Assembly (NCBI GenBank): GCA_046546375.1
Contig: JBKGXV010000010.1
Span: forward strand, 1 to 64,000
Length of the DNA: 64,000 nucleotides
Direction: 5' to 3'
From: JAEZKC01 sp046546375
Lineage (GTDB): Bacteria > Fibrobacterota > Chitinivibrionia > Chitinivibrionales > Chitinispirillaceae
Part shown: positions 53,103 through 62,368 of the stretch, one piece after another
Numbering within the stretch: the stretch's first letter is position 1
Layout: every line of letters begins with the position of its first letter
The notes under the pieces: model-generated
What the model saw: only the letters and a program-made list of their open reading frames with translations
Databases searched by the model: none
What the model was told of the DNA's origin: nothing
Program-made: the position numbers and the translations under genes

Positions 53103-53180
53103 CTGCGGGTGTCCGGTGTCCTTCATGAACCGGAGGGCATTCTCTTATTCAGTGCCAAGTTTTGATGAAAGGACCAGTCT

Positions 53181-54359
53181 GTGAGGCCCAGAACACTAAA
53201 GGAAAACGTTTACTGGATGGGGGCGGTTGAGTGGGACAAAAGGACCTCCGACACTCTTTCCCCCATTAAAGAGGGCTCCAGCAGCAACTGTTACTTTATT
53301 CGGGGGACGGAGAAAAATGTGCTTCTGGACACCGCCGCCCCCGTTCATGCACCGGCACTCCTGGAGCAGCTTGAGGGGGTGGAGACGGTCGATTATGTGA
53401 TCTCCCAGCACTCCCAGCAGGATCACTCCGGTCTCATTCCCGACATTCTCAACCGATACGGAAACTGCCAGGTAATCTGTTCCAAACAGTCCAAACCGAT
53501 TCTCATGAGCCATCTGGGAATTCCGGAGTCACGTCTGAGAACGATAGAGGATTCAGAGCAGCTTTATCTGGGGGGAAAGACCATCCGGATCATGGAAACG
53601 CCCTGGCTTCCCTGGCCGGACACTTTGTGCAGCCACCTGCTGGAGGACAGGATCCTCTTCACATGCAACCTTTTCAGCGCCTACCTGGCCACCAGCGACC
53701 TTTACGCCTATGATCGTGTATGCGTCTATCCGGCAGCAAAACGTTTCTATGCCGAGATGCTCATGCCGTTCAGACCCATGGTGAAACGCAACCTGCTGAA
53801 GCTTGAGTATCTGGAGCCGTTCATGGTTTCACCGGGGCACGGCCCCATACACTACGATCCGCCCTTTATCATGAATGCCTATAAAAAATGGATAAAAGAT
53901 GTGCCGGAAAATTCAGTTATCATTCCTTACGTATCCATTCACGGAAGCACACAGAAGATGGTGGATCATCTGGTGAAGGAGCTTGCAAACTACAGTATTT
54001 CCGTGCGCCCCATGGACATGACTGTTACGGATCAGTCCGCACTGGCCAGCGCACTGGTGGATGCGGCAACGGTGATAATCGGCTCCCCGACTGTTCATCT
54101 CGGACTGCATCCGCTGCTGGTGCAAGCGGCGTACCTGCTGAATTCCCTCCGCCCCAAAACACTGCACATTTCTGCAGTAGGCTCATACGGCTGGAACAGC
54201 AGAATGCCGGATCTAATGAAAAACCTCATTCCCGATCTTCAGGCTCAGTTTCTCGAACCGGTGTTGTGCAGAGGCACACCCGGGAAAAAAGATCTGACCG
54301 CCCTTGACCGTCTGGCCGAGGAGATCGCGGAGGTTCACGTGGAGGCTAATCTGATTTGA
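53181..54359 (+). CDS. Flavodiiron protein with altered iron ligands
   Basis: 392 residues: an N-terminal metallo-beta-lactamase domain and a C-terminal flavodoxin (VSIHGSTQKMV). Compared with FprA/ROO, the seven iron ligands read H77, Q79 (for Glu), D81, H82, P144 (for His in HWPD), N163 (for Asp) and H220. Three positions differ, so a normal di-iron O2/NO reductase centre is doubtful; cyanobacterial class C enzymes show related substitutions. GTG start with AAGGA 8 nt upstream. Confidence 0.85.
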   Translation: MRPRTLKENVYWMGAVEWDKRTSDTLSPIKEGSSSNCYFIRGTEKNVLLDTAAPVHAPALLEQLEGVETVDYVISQHSQQDHSGLIPDILNRYGNCQVICSKQSKPILMSHLGIPESRLRTIEDSEQLYLGGKTIRIMETPWLPWPDTLCSHLLEDRILFTCNLFSAYLATSDLYAYDRVCVYPAAKRFYAEMLMPFRPMVKRNLLKLEYLEPFMVSPGHGPIHYDPPFIMNAYKKWIKDVPENSVIIPYVSIHGSTQKMVDHLVKELANYSISVRPMDMTVTDQSALASALVDAATVIIGSPTVHLGLHPLLVQAAYLLNSLRPKTLHISAVGSYGWNSRMPDLMKNLIPDLQAQFLEPVLCRGTPGKKDLTALDRLAEEIAEVHVEANLI

Positions 54360-54365
54360 GAAGAG

Positions 54366-54389
54366 AAAAGCCGGACCGGAATCCGGCTT
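54366..54389 (-). terminator. Terminator hairpin
   Basis: AAGCCGGA / TCCGGCTT stem with a six-base loop and TTTT on the minus strand, after the small membrane protein gene; may also serve the converging flavodiiron gene. Confidence 0.7.
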
Positions 54390-54406
54390 CACGAAATGAG
54401 AGCGGA

Positions 54407-54679
54407 TCATGTACCGCCCTTCATTGCGCCTCCCCCGCCCTGAGTAGGAGGTGTTCCGCCTCCTGCGGCTGTTCCCGCCCGGACAGCCCACCAGATGACA
54501 AGTGCCACCACTGCCAGAAGCAGAACCGTCCAGAGCCACCACCCCGCCCCGTAGCCGGCCGCGCCATTGGCCCCGCCGTTCACAGTATCCTGAAACACCG
54601 TATCCGTGTCGGCCTGGGCCAGAACAGAAACAGGCAGAACCGTCAGTATGAATACCAGCCAGTAATATGCATTCTTCAT
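54407..54679 (-). CDS. Small secreted/membrane protein, Gly-rich tail
   Basis: 90 residues: signal peptide (YYWLVFILTVLPVSVLA), a short periplasmic loop, one transmembrane helix (WWLWTVLLLAVVALVIWWAV) and a Gly/Thr-rich end. ATG 54679 has GGAGGGG upstream; the longer frame to 54784 is unsupported. No family recognised. Confidence 0.6.
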   Translation of the reverse strand: MKNAYYWLVFILTVLPVSVLAQADTDTVFQDTVNGGANGAAGYGAGWWLWTVLLLAVVALVIWWAVRAGTAAGGGTPPTQGGGGAMKGGT

Positions 54680-54780
54680 ATTACCCCTCCTGTCTGAAAA
54701 AAGAGTTCCCTTCCGGAAAGAACGCAATAAACGTGCCCGGCCAGCAGAATGCCCGGAGGCGATCAGATGAAAAACATACC

Positions 54781-55761
54781 TCACATCCGGGGTATCTCAT
54801 CTCCCAAAAGCTCCATCGCTTTTTGAAAATCACAAGGATATGGCGCTTCAATGCAGACTTCTTTGTCTGTAAGAGGATGACTGAACTTGAGCGAACGGGC
54901 ATGCAAAGCCTGACGGGAAAAGCTTTTGAAAAGAGAATAGGCATACGGCCTCTCCAAAGGCGGAAGCCTCTGTACCCGCTGCTTGCCTCCACCATAAAGA
55001 GAGTCCTGTACTATGGGAAATCCCTTTGCACTGCAGTGCACCCGGATCTGGTGTGTTCTACCGGTGTGAAGAATGAATTTCACCAGGGAGATGCCGCAGT
55101 TGTGAAATAGCAGTTCATATTCTGTCCGGGCTGCCTTTCCTTCCCTGTTGACCGCTCTTCTGAGAGGGTCTCTGCGGCTTCTTGAAATCGGCATATCGAT
55201 TATTTCATGATCGGCTGGCCGGGATCCGACACATACCCCTATGTACGTTTTGTGTATTCTGCGGGATGAAAACAGCTTAGCCAGAGCAGTATGAGCAGTA
55301 TTGGTCTTGGCCACCAGAAGCGCTCCGGAGGTATCCTTGTCCAGCCGATGCACGATCCCGGGACGGTCTTCGGAGAAGCCGTTTGAAACGGAGCCGAACC
55401 TGTGCAGCAGAGCATTCACCACAGTTCCATCCAGATTACCGTTACCGGGATGCACCACCAGCCCTGAAGGTTTGTTGATCGCAGCAAAATGCTCATCCTC
55501 GAAAAGAATATCCAGAGGAATATCCTGCGGCTCGGGCCGTTTCCCTGGGACAGGCGCAACACCATCATCCACAACGACCTGATCTCCGCAATTCAGCTTG
55601 GTATTTTTTACCGCCACACGGCCATTTACCCTCACCCCTTCAGAAGCAATAATCTTCTGTATGAATGAACGGGATTCGCCCTCCCTGAAGCCGCTCAGAA
55701 ATTGATCAAGACGGCACCCTTCAAACTCCTGCGAAACCTTGTAATCAGAAATTTCAGACAT
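54781..55761 (-). CDS. rluD: RluD-type pseudouridine synthase
   Basis: 326 residues. N-terminal S4 domain (CRLDQFLSGFREGESRSFIQKIIASEGVRVNG), then the catalytic GIVHRLDKDTSGALLVAKT with the conserved Asp, and RTHQIRVHC. Modifies uridines in 23S rRNA; rluD versus rluC-like specificity is not fixed by eye. Downstream of lspA. Confidence 0.88.
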   Translation of the reverse strand: MSEISDYKVSQEFEGCRLDQFLSGFREGESRSFIQKIIASEGVRVNGRVAVKNTKLNCGDQVVVDDGVAPVPGKRPEPQDIPLDILFEDEHFAAINKPSGLVVHPGNGNLDGTVVNALLHRFGSVSNGFSEDRPGIVHRLDKDTSGALLVAKTNTAHTALAKLFSSRRIHKTYIGVCVGSRPADHEIIDMPISRSRRDPLRRAVNREGKAARTEYELLFHNCGISLVKFILHTGRTHQIRVHCSAKGFPIVQDSLYGGGKQRVQRLPPLERPYAYSLFKSFSRQALHARSLKFSHPLTDKEVCIEAPYPCDFQKAMELLGDEIPRM

Positions 55762-55779
55762 AAAGCAGACAACTCAATG

Positions 55780-55801
55780 AAAAAGGCTGCTAAAAGCAGC
55801 C
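55780..55801 (-). terminator. Rho-independent terminator after lspA
   Basis: GGCTGC / GCAGCC stem with a five-base loop and a T run on the minus strand, between lspA and rluD. Confidence 0.8.
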
Positions 55802-55828
55802 TGTATTTTTAATATGATAATGAACTCG

Positions 55829-56389
55829 TTATTCAGCCGAAGCTTCGTTTCCAGCAGCGTTTTTTTCCTTCAGCGGACTCTCTTTATAGTTGCCCTCACG
55901 GACAAAATGAATCAGCATCAAAATCACTCCCACCGTAACAAACACATCAGCCACATTGAAGATAAACCAGTAAGTATCCGGGGGAATACCTATTCTGATA
56001 AAATCCACTACCCCTTTATCAGCATAAAATATCCTGTCGTACATATTTCCGAAAGCACCCGGAAGCACCAGTGCAAGTCCCCAATGCATCAGTATCTCGT
56101 TTTTCTTGAGTGCTCTGTAATACAGAACCAGAAACACAATGGCGAAAACGGTAAACACCGTGAAGAATATATTTACCGGAAAAGAAGGGATCAGTTCTCG
56201 GGGGTTGATACCGAAAATAGCACCTTTATTGTAAACCAGCAGAAGCTGGAAGTAATCTCCGAGTACCGATACGGGATACCCATGAGGCAGCTTTGAATCA
56301 GCCAGAAATTTAGTATACCAGTCGAGTAAAAAGCCGGCTACAGTCAAAACCAACAGCAAAAGCCATTTGTGTTTTATCACCCTCTTCAA
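55829..56389 (-). CDS. lspA: Signal peptidase II
   Basis: 186 residues from TTG 56389, which has GGAGG 7 nt upstream. Four transmembrane helices; the catalytic aspartates are D129 (VVDFI) and D148 (FNVADVFVTVG), with GNMYDR upstream. Cleaves lipoprotein signal peptides, consistent with several lipobox proteins in the window. The longer frame starting at 56479 adds an unlikely leader. Confidence 0.93.
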   Translation of the reverse strand: MKRVIKHKWLLLLVLTVAGFLLDWYTKFLADSKLPHGYPVSVLGDYFQLLLVYNKGAIFGINPRELIPSFPVNIFFTVFTVFAIVFLVLYYRALKKNEILMHWGLALVLPGAFGNMYDRIFYADKGVVDFIRIGIPPDTYWFIFNVADVFVTVGVILMLIHFVREGNYKESPLKEKNAAGNEASAE

Positions 56390-56504
56390 AAATATTCCTC
56401 CTTCTCTATCGGATATTCTTTTTTGCGCCGGCTTTGGAACCGGTAGTATATTGAGCTGCAAAAATATACATTCAGACAATTTTCAGTATACAAACAGATT
56501 ACCA

Positions 56505-57356
56505 ATGCTTGAAAAGCTTTCACCTTTTGTGAGAATAGTTCGTTTTACCAACGTGCTTATGACCGGCTTTGCGGTTTTTTTGGGCATTTGGCTTGCCGGA
56601 ACCCTTCAAACCGCCCTTCCGACAGTGCTTCTTATGGTAGCCGGCATGAGTGCCACCGGCTACGGCAATGTGATAAACGACATTCTGGATATCGAAACAG
56701 ACCGCATAAGCCATCCGGAAAGGCCCCTGGCAAAAGGGTCCATGAAAACCAGAACAGCACTGTTTTTTGCAATTCTACTGACAGCAGCAGCCCTGCTCAG
56801 CTCCTACCTGGTCTCCCTTTTTCACTGGAAAGCGACATTTTTTCCGCTGGTGATCCTCTCCGCATACTCCCTTTATTTCAAACGCACACCTGTAATTGGC
56901 AATCTGTTGGTCGCATCCCTGGTGGCATACGCCCTTCTTTTCGGTGTACTTCCCGCCCCGGAATACAAAATACTTCTCATACCCGCACTGCTTGCATTTC
57001 TGCTTAATTTCTGCAGAGAAATAGTAAAAGATGTGCAGGATGAGGCAGGCGACAGCAACCTGGGCTATAAAACCACCGCAGTGATCAACCCGTTTCTGCT
57101 CAGAGGATTACTACTGTTCAGTGCAGTGGTCTATCTCTCACTGGTTTTTCTTCCCTCGCTGTACCAGAACCATTTCGGCACGGTATACACTGCAGTGTGC
57201 CTCGTTCTGGTGCTCCCGCTTCATTTCTACTGGACGATTCTGGTGCTGAAACCGGATTTCAGAATACGGGCATCCCGCATTGCATCAGTTCTGAAATTCG
57301 AAATGCTTGCCGGGCTTTTAGCACTTACACTGGATAAAATAGTAGGAATTCAGTAG
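56505..57356 (+). CDS. UbiA-family prenyltransferase
   Basis: 283 residues with about eight transmembrane helices. First aspartate-rich motif NDILDIETD (residues about 63-71) followed by PERPLAKG, second motif KDVQDEAGD. Resembles digeranylgeranylglyceryl phosphate synthase-type UbiA proteins more than UbiA proper, judging from the NDxxDxExD-HPxRPL spacing; the acceptor is unknown. ATG 56505 is chosen because the fold starts there. Divergent from lspA. Confidence 0.82.
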   Translation: MLEKLSPFVRIVRFTNVLMTGFAVFLGIWLAGTLQTALPTVLLMVAGMSATGYGNVINDILDIETDRISHPERPLAKGSMKTRTALFFAILLTAAALLSSYLVSLFHWKATFFPLVILSAYSLYFKRTPVIGNLLVASLVAYALLFGVLPAPEYKILLIPALLAFLLNFCREIVKDVQDEAGDSNLGYKTTAVINPFLLRGLLLFSAVVYLSLVFLPSLYQNHFGTVYTAVCLVLVLPLHFYWTILVLKPDFRIRASRIASVLKFEMLAGLLALTLDKIVGIQ

Positions 57357-57464
57357 CTTAAATGAAATGGTGTCGGGGGTGACTGCGTTTATCCCCACAC
57401 CAGTCCGGGGATACTGGAACAACCTCACACCTCGAATGTATTTTTCCCTAAAAAGGACCTACGC

Positions 57465-57983
57465 ATGTACCCTAAATACTCTCCCCTCTCCACACTGTTT
57501 TCCCTGTTCCTTCTCTTCACCGCATGCGCCGGGACAACGGAGAAACCCATTCCCTCAGAACACACGACCTCCTCCCAGAAGCAAATCAGCACAAAGGGCG
57601 CCGAATACAGAGCCCAGTGGAGAGATGACTACAACTACAACACACCTGTTCTCATCGATTCCTTCCGCAAATGGCAGGATTTTCTAGCTGCTCACCCGGG
57701 CAATTTCACCAGGCCCGATTCCGCAACGGAACACTACAGCCGCAGCTTCTTTCAGGACAGTGTGGTCTATGCATACCTGAAAAGCGAATCAAGCGGAGCC
57801 AACCAGCTCAGAATTGAAAAGGTCAGACTGGAGGGTGATACCCTCAAACTTTATATGGAAAACATCATTCCTCAGATGGGGACAATGGATATGGCCACCC
57901 GAGTCTGTTTTTTCGGCATCAGCAGAGATGTTATGGATAAAGCTGAAGAGGTGGAAGCGGTTATAATCAGGAAAGAAGGGTAA
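57465..57983 (+). CDS. Lipoprotein of unknown function
   Basis: 172 residues with a signal peptide and lipobox (LFTAC), then a low-complexity Thr/Ser/Lys linker and a compact C-terminal domain (FFQDSVVYAYLKSESSGANQLRIEKVRLEGDTLKLYMENI). No family recognised. The gene stands alone on the plus strand, 108 bp after the UbiA-family gene. Confidence 0.65.
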   Translation: MYPKYSPLSTLFSLFLLFTACAGTTEKPIPSEHTTSSQKQISTKGAEYRAQWRDDYNYNTPVLIDSFRKWQDFLAAHPGNFTRPDSATEHYSRSFFQDSVVYAYLKSESSGANQLRIEKVRLEGDTLKLYMENIIPQMGTMDMATRVCFFGISRDVMDKAEEVEAVIIRKEG

Positions 57984-58091
57984 AGACCTCTGTCCTTACC
58001 CCTCATCCACTCATACAGCATGTCGAAATATGAGCTCCTCGCTCAGGCGTGAGCGGAAAAACCTTTATTAGTCAAAGACCCTTTCTCCAGA

Positions 58092-59042
58092 TCAGGCTTC
58101 CTCGATTTCCCGGATATCCTCACTTGTCAGTTCGATATCGGCCGCCCCCATGATAGAGTCCACCTGATCGGGCCTGCGCATGCCCACAATAGCCGCTGTC
58201 ACAGCAGGATTCTTCAAAGTCCAGGCTACAGCAATTTCAGCTGAAGAGACGCCCTTACTTTGAGCTACCCTGCCGACCGCTTCCACGATTTTCATGTTGC
58301 GGCTGAATTTGGGCTCATTGAAGTTCACATCATGCTTTCTCCAATCATCCTCCGGGAGGGACTGAACTCTCTCCCGAGTCATTTTCCCCGTAAGCAGACC
58401 TGCATTCATAGGAGAATAAACAATGGTTCCGATATCGTTCTCCGCACAATATGGCAGAATAGCTTTCTCGACCATTCTGTTAATTATGTTGTAGGGAGGC
58501 TGAAGAGAGGTGATGGGAGCGATGCGTCTCAACCGTTCCATCTGGGCAACATTGTGATTTGACACTCCTATCCAGCGGACCTTTCCCTCCTTCTTGAGCT
58601 TGGCCATTTCACTCCAGGCCTCTTCAATGTCTCCGGCAGGGTTTGGCCAGTGTATCTGGTAAAGGTCAATCACCTCCACATCAAGACGCCTCAAACTGTT
58701 TTCAGCCTCCTCCCGCACGCTTTTGGCTTTGAGTATGGGAAAGCCTTCCCTTTTGGGATTATCCTCCGTTTTCCAGCGCAGGCCGCATTTGGTGAAAACA
58801 TAGGGCTTCACGGAAAGCTCCTTCAATGCCTTTCCGACCACTTTTTCACTGTGACCCAGACCGTAGATCGCCGCCGTGTCAATCCAGTTCACTCCCCGCT
58901 CGACCGCTCTGTGAATCGTGGCCAGAGAATCCTTATCCTCCTGATGACCCCAGCCGTAACGCCAGCTTCCGCCTATGGCCCATGTCCCCAGGCCGATTCT
59001 GGAAATATCCATGTCACTGTTACCGAGTCTGCGCTTCTCCAT
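58092..59042 (-). CDS. Aldo/keto reductase
   Basis: 316 residues. The catalytic tetrad is visible: D55 and Y60 (DTAAIYGLGHSE), K85 (VFTKCG) and H131 (YQIHWPNP). NADPH-binding C-terminal segment ITSLQPPYN and VGMRRPDQV. TIM-barrel oxidoreductase with broad carbonyl substrates; natural substrate unknown. AGGAG lies before ATG. Confidence 0.9.
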   Translation of the reverse strand: MEKRRLGNSDMDISRIGLGTWAIGGSWRYGWGHQEDKDSLATIHRAVERGVNWIDTAAIYGLGHSEKVVGKALKELSVKPYVFTKCGLRWKTEDNPKREGFPILKAKSVREEAENSLRRLDVEVIDLYQIHWPNPAGDIEEAWSEMAKLKKEGKVRWIGVSNHNVAQMERLRRIAPITSLQPPYNIINRMVEKAILPYCAENDIGTIVYSPMNAGLLTGKMTRERVQSLPEDDWRKHDVNFNEPKFSRNMKIVEAVGRVAQSKGVSSAEIAVAWTLKNPAVTAAIVGMRRPDQVDSIMGAADIELTSEDIREIEEA

Positions 59043-59126
59043 CGAACTCTCCTTTCACCATTTTTGATTCACATTTCATTTGAATTAACTGTAAAGTAGT
59101 TGCTGCATATCTTCATTGCAATCATG

Positions 59127-59158
59127 AAAAAAGCGGTCCCGGACAAAACCGGAACCGC
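59127..59158 (-). terminator. Rho-independent terminator after rpsA
   Basis: Stem GCGGTTCCGG / CCGGGACCGC with a short loop and a run of six T on the minus strand, 35 bp after the rpsA stop. Confidence 0.88.
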
Positions 59159-59192
59159 CGTATGCAAATAAAACTGATATCCTTGGATTGTT

Positions 59193-61061
59193 TTACTGCT
59201 CTGAAGTCTTCTCTGAAGAAGCTTCACCTTCTTCTTTAGAGCCTTCTGTATCAGCGCCACTCTCTTCGGCCTTTTCTTCACTACCTTTCTCTTCGGCACC
59301 CTTTTGCTCGGCAGCTTCCTGCTCCTCGGCGGGTTTCTTGGCGGCTTTGCTTTCCTCTTTCACAGGGAATGCCGCTTTGTGCTCGTTCCAGAGTGATTCA
59401 TCCTTGTCCTTGAAGTATTCACTTATGCTCAGGACAATTTTGCGTCCCTCCAGATCAAATTCGATCACTGTTGCAGGAATCTTGTCGCCCACATTATAGA
59501 TGCGGGAAGGATGATTCACCTCTTCTCCAAGCTGGTTGAGAGGAATGAAGCCCTCCACATCGGGAGTGATATTGACCACCATACCGCGATCGAGAATGCG
59601 TGCAATTTCACACTCAGTGAATTCTGTTCCCACGGTGTACTCTTTGGCAAGCTCTTCCCAGGGATCTTCCGAAAGCTGCTTTATACCGAGTGAAATACGG
59701 CGTTTATCCTGATCTATGTCAAGCACTTTCACTTCCACGGTATCACTTTTTTTGAGAAGCTCGCCGGGATGGTTGATCTTCTTTGTCCAAGACATGTCTG
59801 AAATGTGAATAAGTCCGTCAACCCCCTCCTTGAGCTCCACGAAGGCACCGAAAGCGGCAATATTGCGTACTTTACCGGTAACAACTGTACCCACGGGGAA
59901 TTCAGACGGCACGTTTTCCCACGGATCGGGCTCAAGCTGCTTGAATCCAAGAGAAATCTTCTGACTTTCCTTGTCTATCTTCAAAACCACCGCTTCCACG
60001 ATGTCGCCGATTCCCACGATCTTGGAAGGATGTTTGATGTGCTGTGTCCAGGACATCTCCGAGATATGAATGAGTCCCTCAATCCCCTTTTCAAGCTCCA
60101 TGAATGCACCGTAATCGGTGATGGAAACGATCTTTCCACGCACCTTGGAACCCTCGGGATACTTTTCCTCGATTCCCTTCCAGGGATGCTCCGTAAGCTG
60201 CTTGAGACCAAGAGAGATACGTTCTTTGTTTTCGTTGAAATCGAGCACCTTGACCTTGAGCTTGTCGCCCAGTGCCACGATTTCCGAGGGGTGATTCACA
60301 CGGCCCCAGGACATATCGGTGATGTGAAGGAGTCCGTCCACACCGCCCAGATCGATAAATGCTCCGAAATCGGTGATATTCTTGACTGTACCTTCCCGTA
60401 TTTGTCCCTTTTCCAGTTCGGCGAGAATCTTTTCGCGCATTGCCGAACGGTTCTCTTCCAGAATAACTCTGCGGGAAACAACTATATTGCGGCGGGCCTT
60501 GTTCACCTTGATTACACGGAACTGGAATGTCTCGCCTATGATGGCATCCATGTCGGGAATCTGGCGAAGGTCGATCTGGGAGCCGGGCAGAAACGCATCC
60601 ACCCCGAAAAGATCCACAACCACACCACCTTTGATACGGCGGACAAGACGCCCCTCGACTGTCTTCTGGTTTTCGTAGGCTTCGTAGATGCTGTCCCAGA
60701 CTTTGAGAAAATCAGCACGGGATTTGGAGAGAATGATCTGTCCCTCGCTGTCCTCGACCTGTTCCAGAAAGACATCTATCTCGTCACCGGGTTTGAAATC
60801 CTGGACGTTTTTGAATTCGGAGATAGGAATGATGCCTTCAGACTTGAAGTTGACGTCAACAATGACTTCTTTGTCGGTGATGCGCAGTATTTTTCCGCTC
60901 ACCACCTGTCCCTCTTCGATACCCTCGAGGGATTTGTCGTATGCCTTCAGGATCTCCTCGACCTGACCCTGTGTGTAAAAACTCTCCTCGAATTCGGAGA
61001 GATCGACTGTGTTGCCTGAGGCATCAACCCCGGTGCGGGGTTTCATTTCAGAATCCGCCAT
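59193..61061 (-). CDS. rpsA: 30S ribosomal protein S1
   Basis: 622 residues from ATG 61061. Six S1 RNA-binding repeats can be traced (VKNITDFGAFIDLGGVDGLLHITDMSW and similar), followed by a Glu/Ala/Lys-rich acidic tail that makes it longer than the 557 of E. coli. AGGAG lies about 11 nt upstream. Brings mRNA to the ribosome. Co-transcribed with cmk, as in many bacteria. Confidence 0.95.
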   Translation of the reverse strand: MADSEMKPRTGVDASGNTVDLSEFEESFYTQGQVEEILKAYDKSLEGIEEGQVVSGKILRITDKEVIVDVNFKSEGIIPISEFKNVQDFKPGDEIDVFLEQVEDSEGQIILSKSRADFLKVWDSIYEAYENQKTVEGRLVRRIKGGVVVDLFGVDAFLPGSQIDLRQIPDMDAIIGETFQFRVIKVNKARRNIVVSRRVILEENRSAMREKILAELEKGQIREGTVKNITDFGAFIDLGGVDGLLHITDMSWGRVNHPSEIVALGDKLKVKVLDFNENKERISLGLKQLTEHPWKGIEEKYPEGSKVRGKIVSITDYGAFMELEKGIEGLIHISEMSWTQHIKHPSKIVGIGDIVEAVVLKIDKESQKISLGFKQLEPDPWENVPSEFPVGTVVTGKVRNIAAFGAFVELKEGVDGLIHISDMSWTKKINHPGELLKKSDTVEVKVLDIDQDKRRISLGIKQLSEDPWEELAKEYTVGTEFTECEIARILDRGMVVNITPDVEGFIPLNQLGEEVNHPSRIYNVGDKIPATVIEFDLEGRKIVLSISEYFKDKDESLWNEHKAAFPVKEESKAAKKPAEEQEAAEQKGAEEKGSEEKAEESGADTEGSKEEGEASSEKTSEQ

Positions 61062-61095
61062 ATTGGTTCTGACTCCTGTAATGTTTGGGTTAAGG

Positions 61096-61791
61096 TTAAT
61101 AAGTACTGTTACCTGGCCGCGCACCGTTCTCATCGAGAAACGGAGAGGCTTTATCAATAACGAAAGTGATCTGCTCTTCCAATGTCATTCCGGTGGTGTC
61201 CATCTCCACTGCATCGTCAGCTTTTAAAAGAGGACTGTTCTCTCTGGTGGAATCCTTGCGGTCACGGATAATTATCTCCTCCACCAGATTCTTTAATGAT
61301 TTCTCTATCCCCAATCTGCTGAAATCCTTCTGGCGCCTGCGGGCTCTTTCCTCCGCTGAAGCAACCATGAAAATTTTCAGCTCGGCCCGGGGAAACACCA
61401 CTGTTCCGATATCTCTTCCTTCGCAGACAACCGACCGGCCTGAAGCTATGAGCCGCTGCTGATCAACAAGCGATTTGCGTACCACATTCCGTGCACAGTA
61501 ATCGGATACGTGTGCGGTCACCTCATCACCCCGGATCTCTTCACTCACATCCTCCCCATCCATTATAATACGGGTATCGGGAGCAGTCCCCTCAAAAGAG
61601 ATGACCGTTTCCTGCATGATACGCTCCAGTGCGTGATCATCCGTTGAAGGGATTTCCCTACGAAGAGCTTTGAGTGTGACAGCCCTGTACATAGCTCCCG
61701 TGTCCAGATAAGTGATTTTCAATCTGGCCGCCACTTCTCTGGCAGTGGAACTTTTTCCCGATCCGGCGGGACCGTCTATAGCTATGATCAT
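61096..61791 (-). CDS. cmk: Cytidylate kinase
   Basis: 231 residues. Walker A GPAGSGKSS, DTGAMYRAV, and CEGRDIGTVVFPRAELKIFM are family hallmarks. Phosphorylates CMP/dCMP. ATG 61791 is chosen over the longer frame because the P-loop normally begins the protein. 34 bp before rpsA; the cmk-rpsA order is conserved. Confidence 0.95.
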   Translation of the reverse strand: MIIAIDGPAGSGKSSTAREVAARLKITYLDTGAMYRAVTLKALRREIPSTDDHALERIMQETVISFEGTAPDTRIIMDGEDVSEEIRGDEVTAHVSDYCARNVVRKSLVDQQRLIASGRSVVCEGRDIGTVVFPRAELKIFMVASAEERARRRQKDFSRLGIEKSLKNLVEEIIIRDRKDSTRENSPLLKADDAVEMDTTGMTLEEQITFVIDKASPFLDENGARPGNSTY

Positions 61792-61835
61792 ACAGACCTG
61801 TGAAATTGAAATAAAAATCCGATGATAAACACCCA

Positions 61836-61864
61836 AATATAGATAACCGCCACATATGAGTCAA
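61836..61864 (-). promoter_or_regulatory. Sigma-70 promoter of cmk-rpsA
   Basis: TTGACT, 17-bp spacer, TATATT on the minus strand, about 45 bp before cmk. Confidence 0.75.
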
Positions 61865-61903
61865 TGAACAGCAAAAAAACCACTGCTTTACCATCATCGA
61901 TGC

Positions 61904-61942
61904 TGTTTCACCCGCCTCAAAATGAAACACTTTTCTGTTTCA
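61904..61942. promoter_or_regulatory. Three TGTTTCA heptamers upstream of groES (candidate enhancer)
   Basis: TGTTTCA at 61904-61910 and 61936-61942, and its complement TGAAACA at 61923-61929. The last two form a TGAAACA-N6-TGTTTCA dyad. They lie 60-100 bp upstream of the -24 element, the position of an activator site for a sigma-54 promoter. Confidence 0.5.
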
Positions 61943-62002
61943 CATTGGGACACACCCCATGCTTATTCTTCACAAAAACAACCCCGGAGCCGTTTTCGAC
62001 TT

Positions 62003-62019
62003 TGGCACGTCAATTGCAG
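62003..62019 (+). promoter_or_regulatory. Sigma-54 promoter of groES-groEL
   Basis: TGGCACG-TCAA-TTGCAG: consensus -24 and -12 elements with 10 nt between GG and GC. It lies 61 bp upstream of groES. No CIRCE repeat (TTAGCACTC) is present in the leader. Confidence 0.85.
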
Positions 62020-62080
62020 AACGGGAGGGCATCAAAATCGTTTCGCAGCATTCCATTAACACATTCAGGAGGTCAAGCAA

Positions 62081-62365
62081 ATGAACGTCAAACCCATGGA
62101 AGACCGCGTCATCCTCAAACCCGTGGAAGCCCAGGAGAAAACCGCCGGCGGGATTATCATTCCCGAAAACGCCAAAGAAAAACCTCAAAAGGCTGAAGTG
62201 GTTGCAGTCGGTCCCGGTAAAGTAAACGATAAGGGCCAGAAAATGGAAATGTCGCTCAAGAAAGGTGACAAAGTTCTTTATGGAAAATACTCCGGTACGG
62301 AAGTGAGCATTGATGGTGAAGACTATCTCATCGTTTGCGAGAGTGATGTACTTGCGGTAATCTGA
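62081..62365 (+). CDS. groES: GroES, co-chaperonin
   Basis: 94 residues, MNVKPMEDRVILKPVEAQEKTAGGIIIPENAKEKPQKAEVVAVGPGK, ending SDVLAVI. The mobile loop (EKTAGGIIIPENAKEK) and the beta-barrel core are complete. AGGAGG lies 8 nt before the ATG. Caps GroEL. Confidence 0.97.
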   Translation: MNVKPMEDRVILKPVEAQEKTAGGIIIPENAKEKPQKAEVVAVGPGKVNDKGQKMEMSLKKGDKVLYGKYSGTEVSIDGEDYLIVCESDVLAVI

Positions 62366-62368
62366 GGA

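Noticed and set aside
61865..62080. CIRCE element upstream of groES
   Set aside because: No TTAGCACTC-N9-GAGTGCTAA repeat is present; the region instead holds the sigma-54 site.
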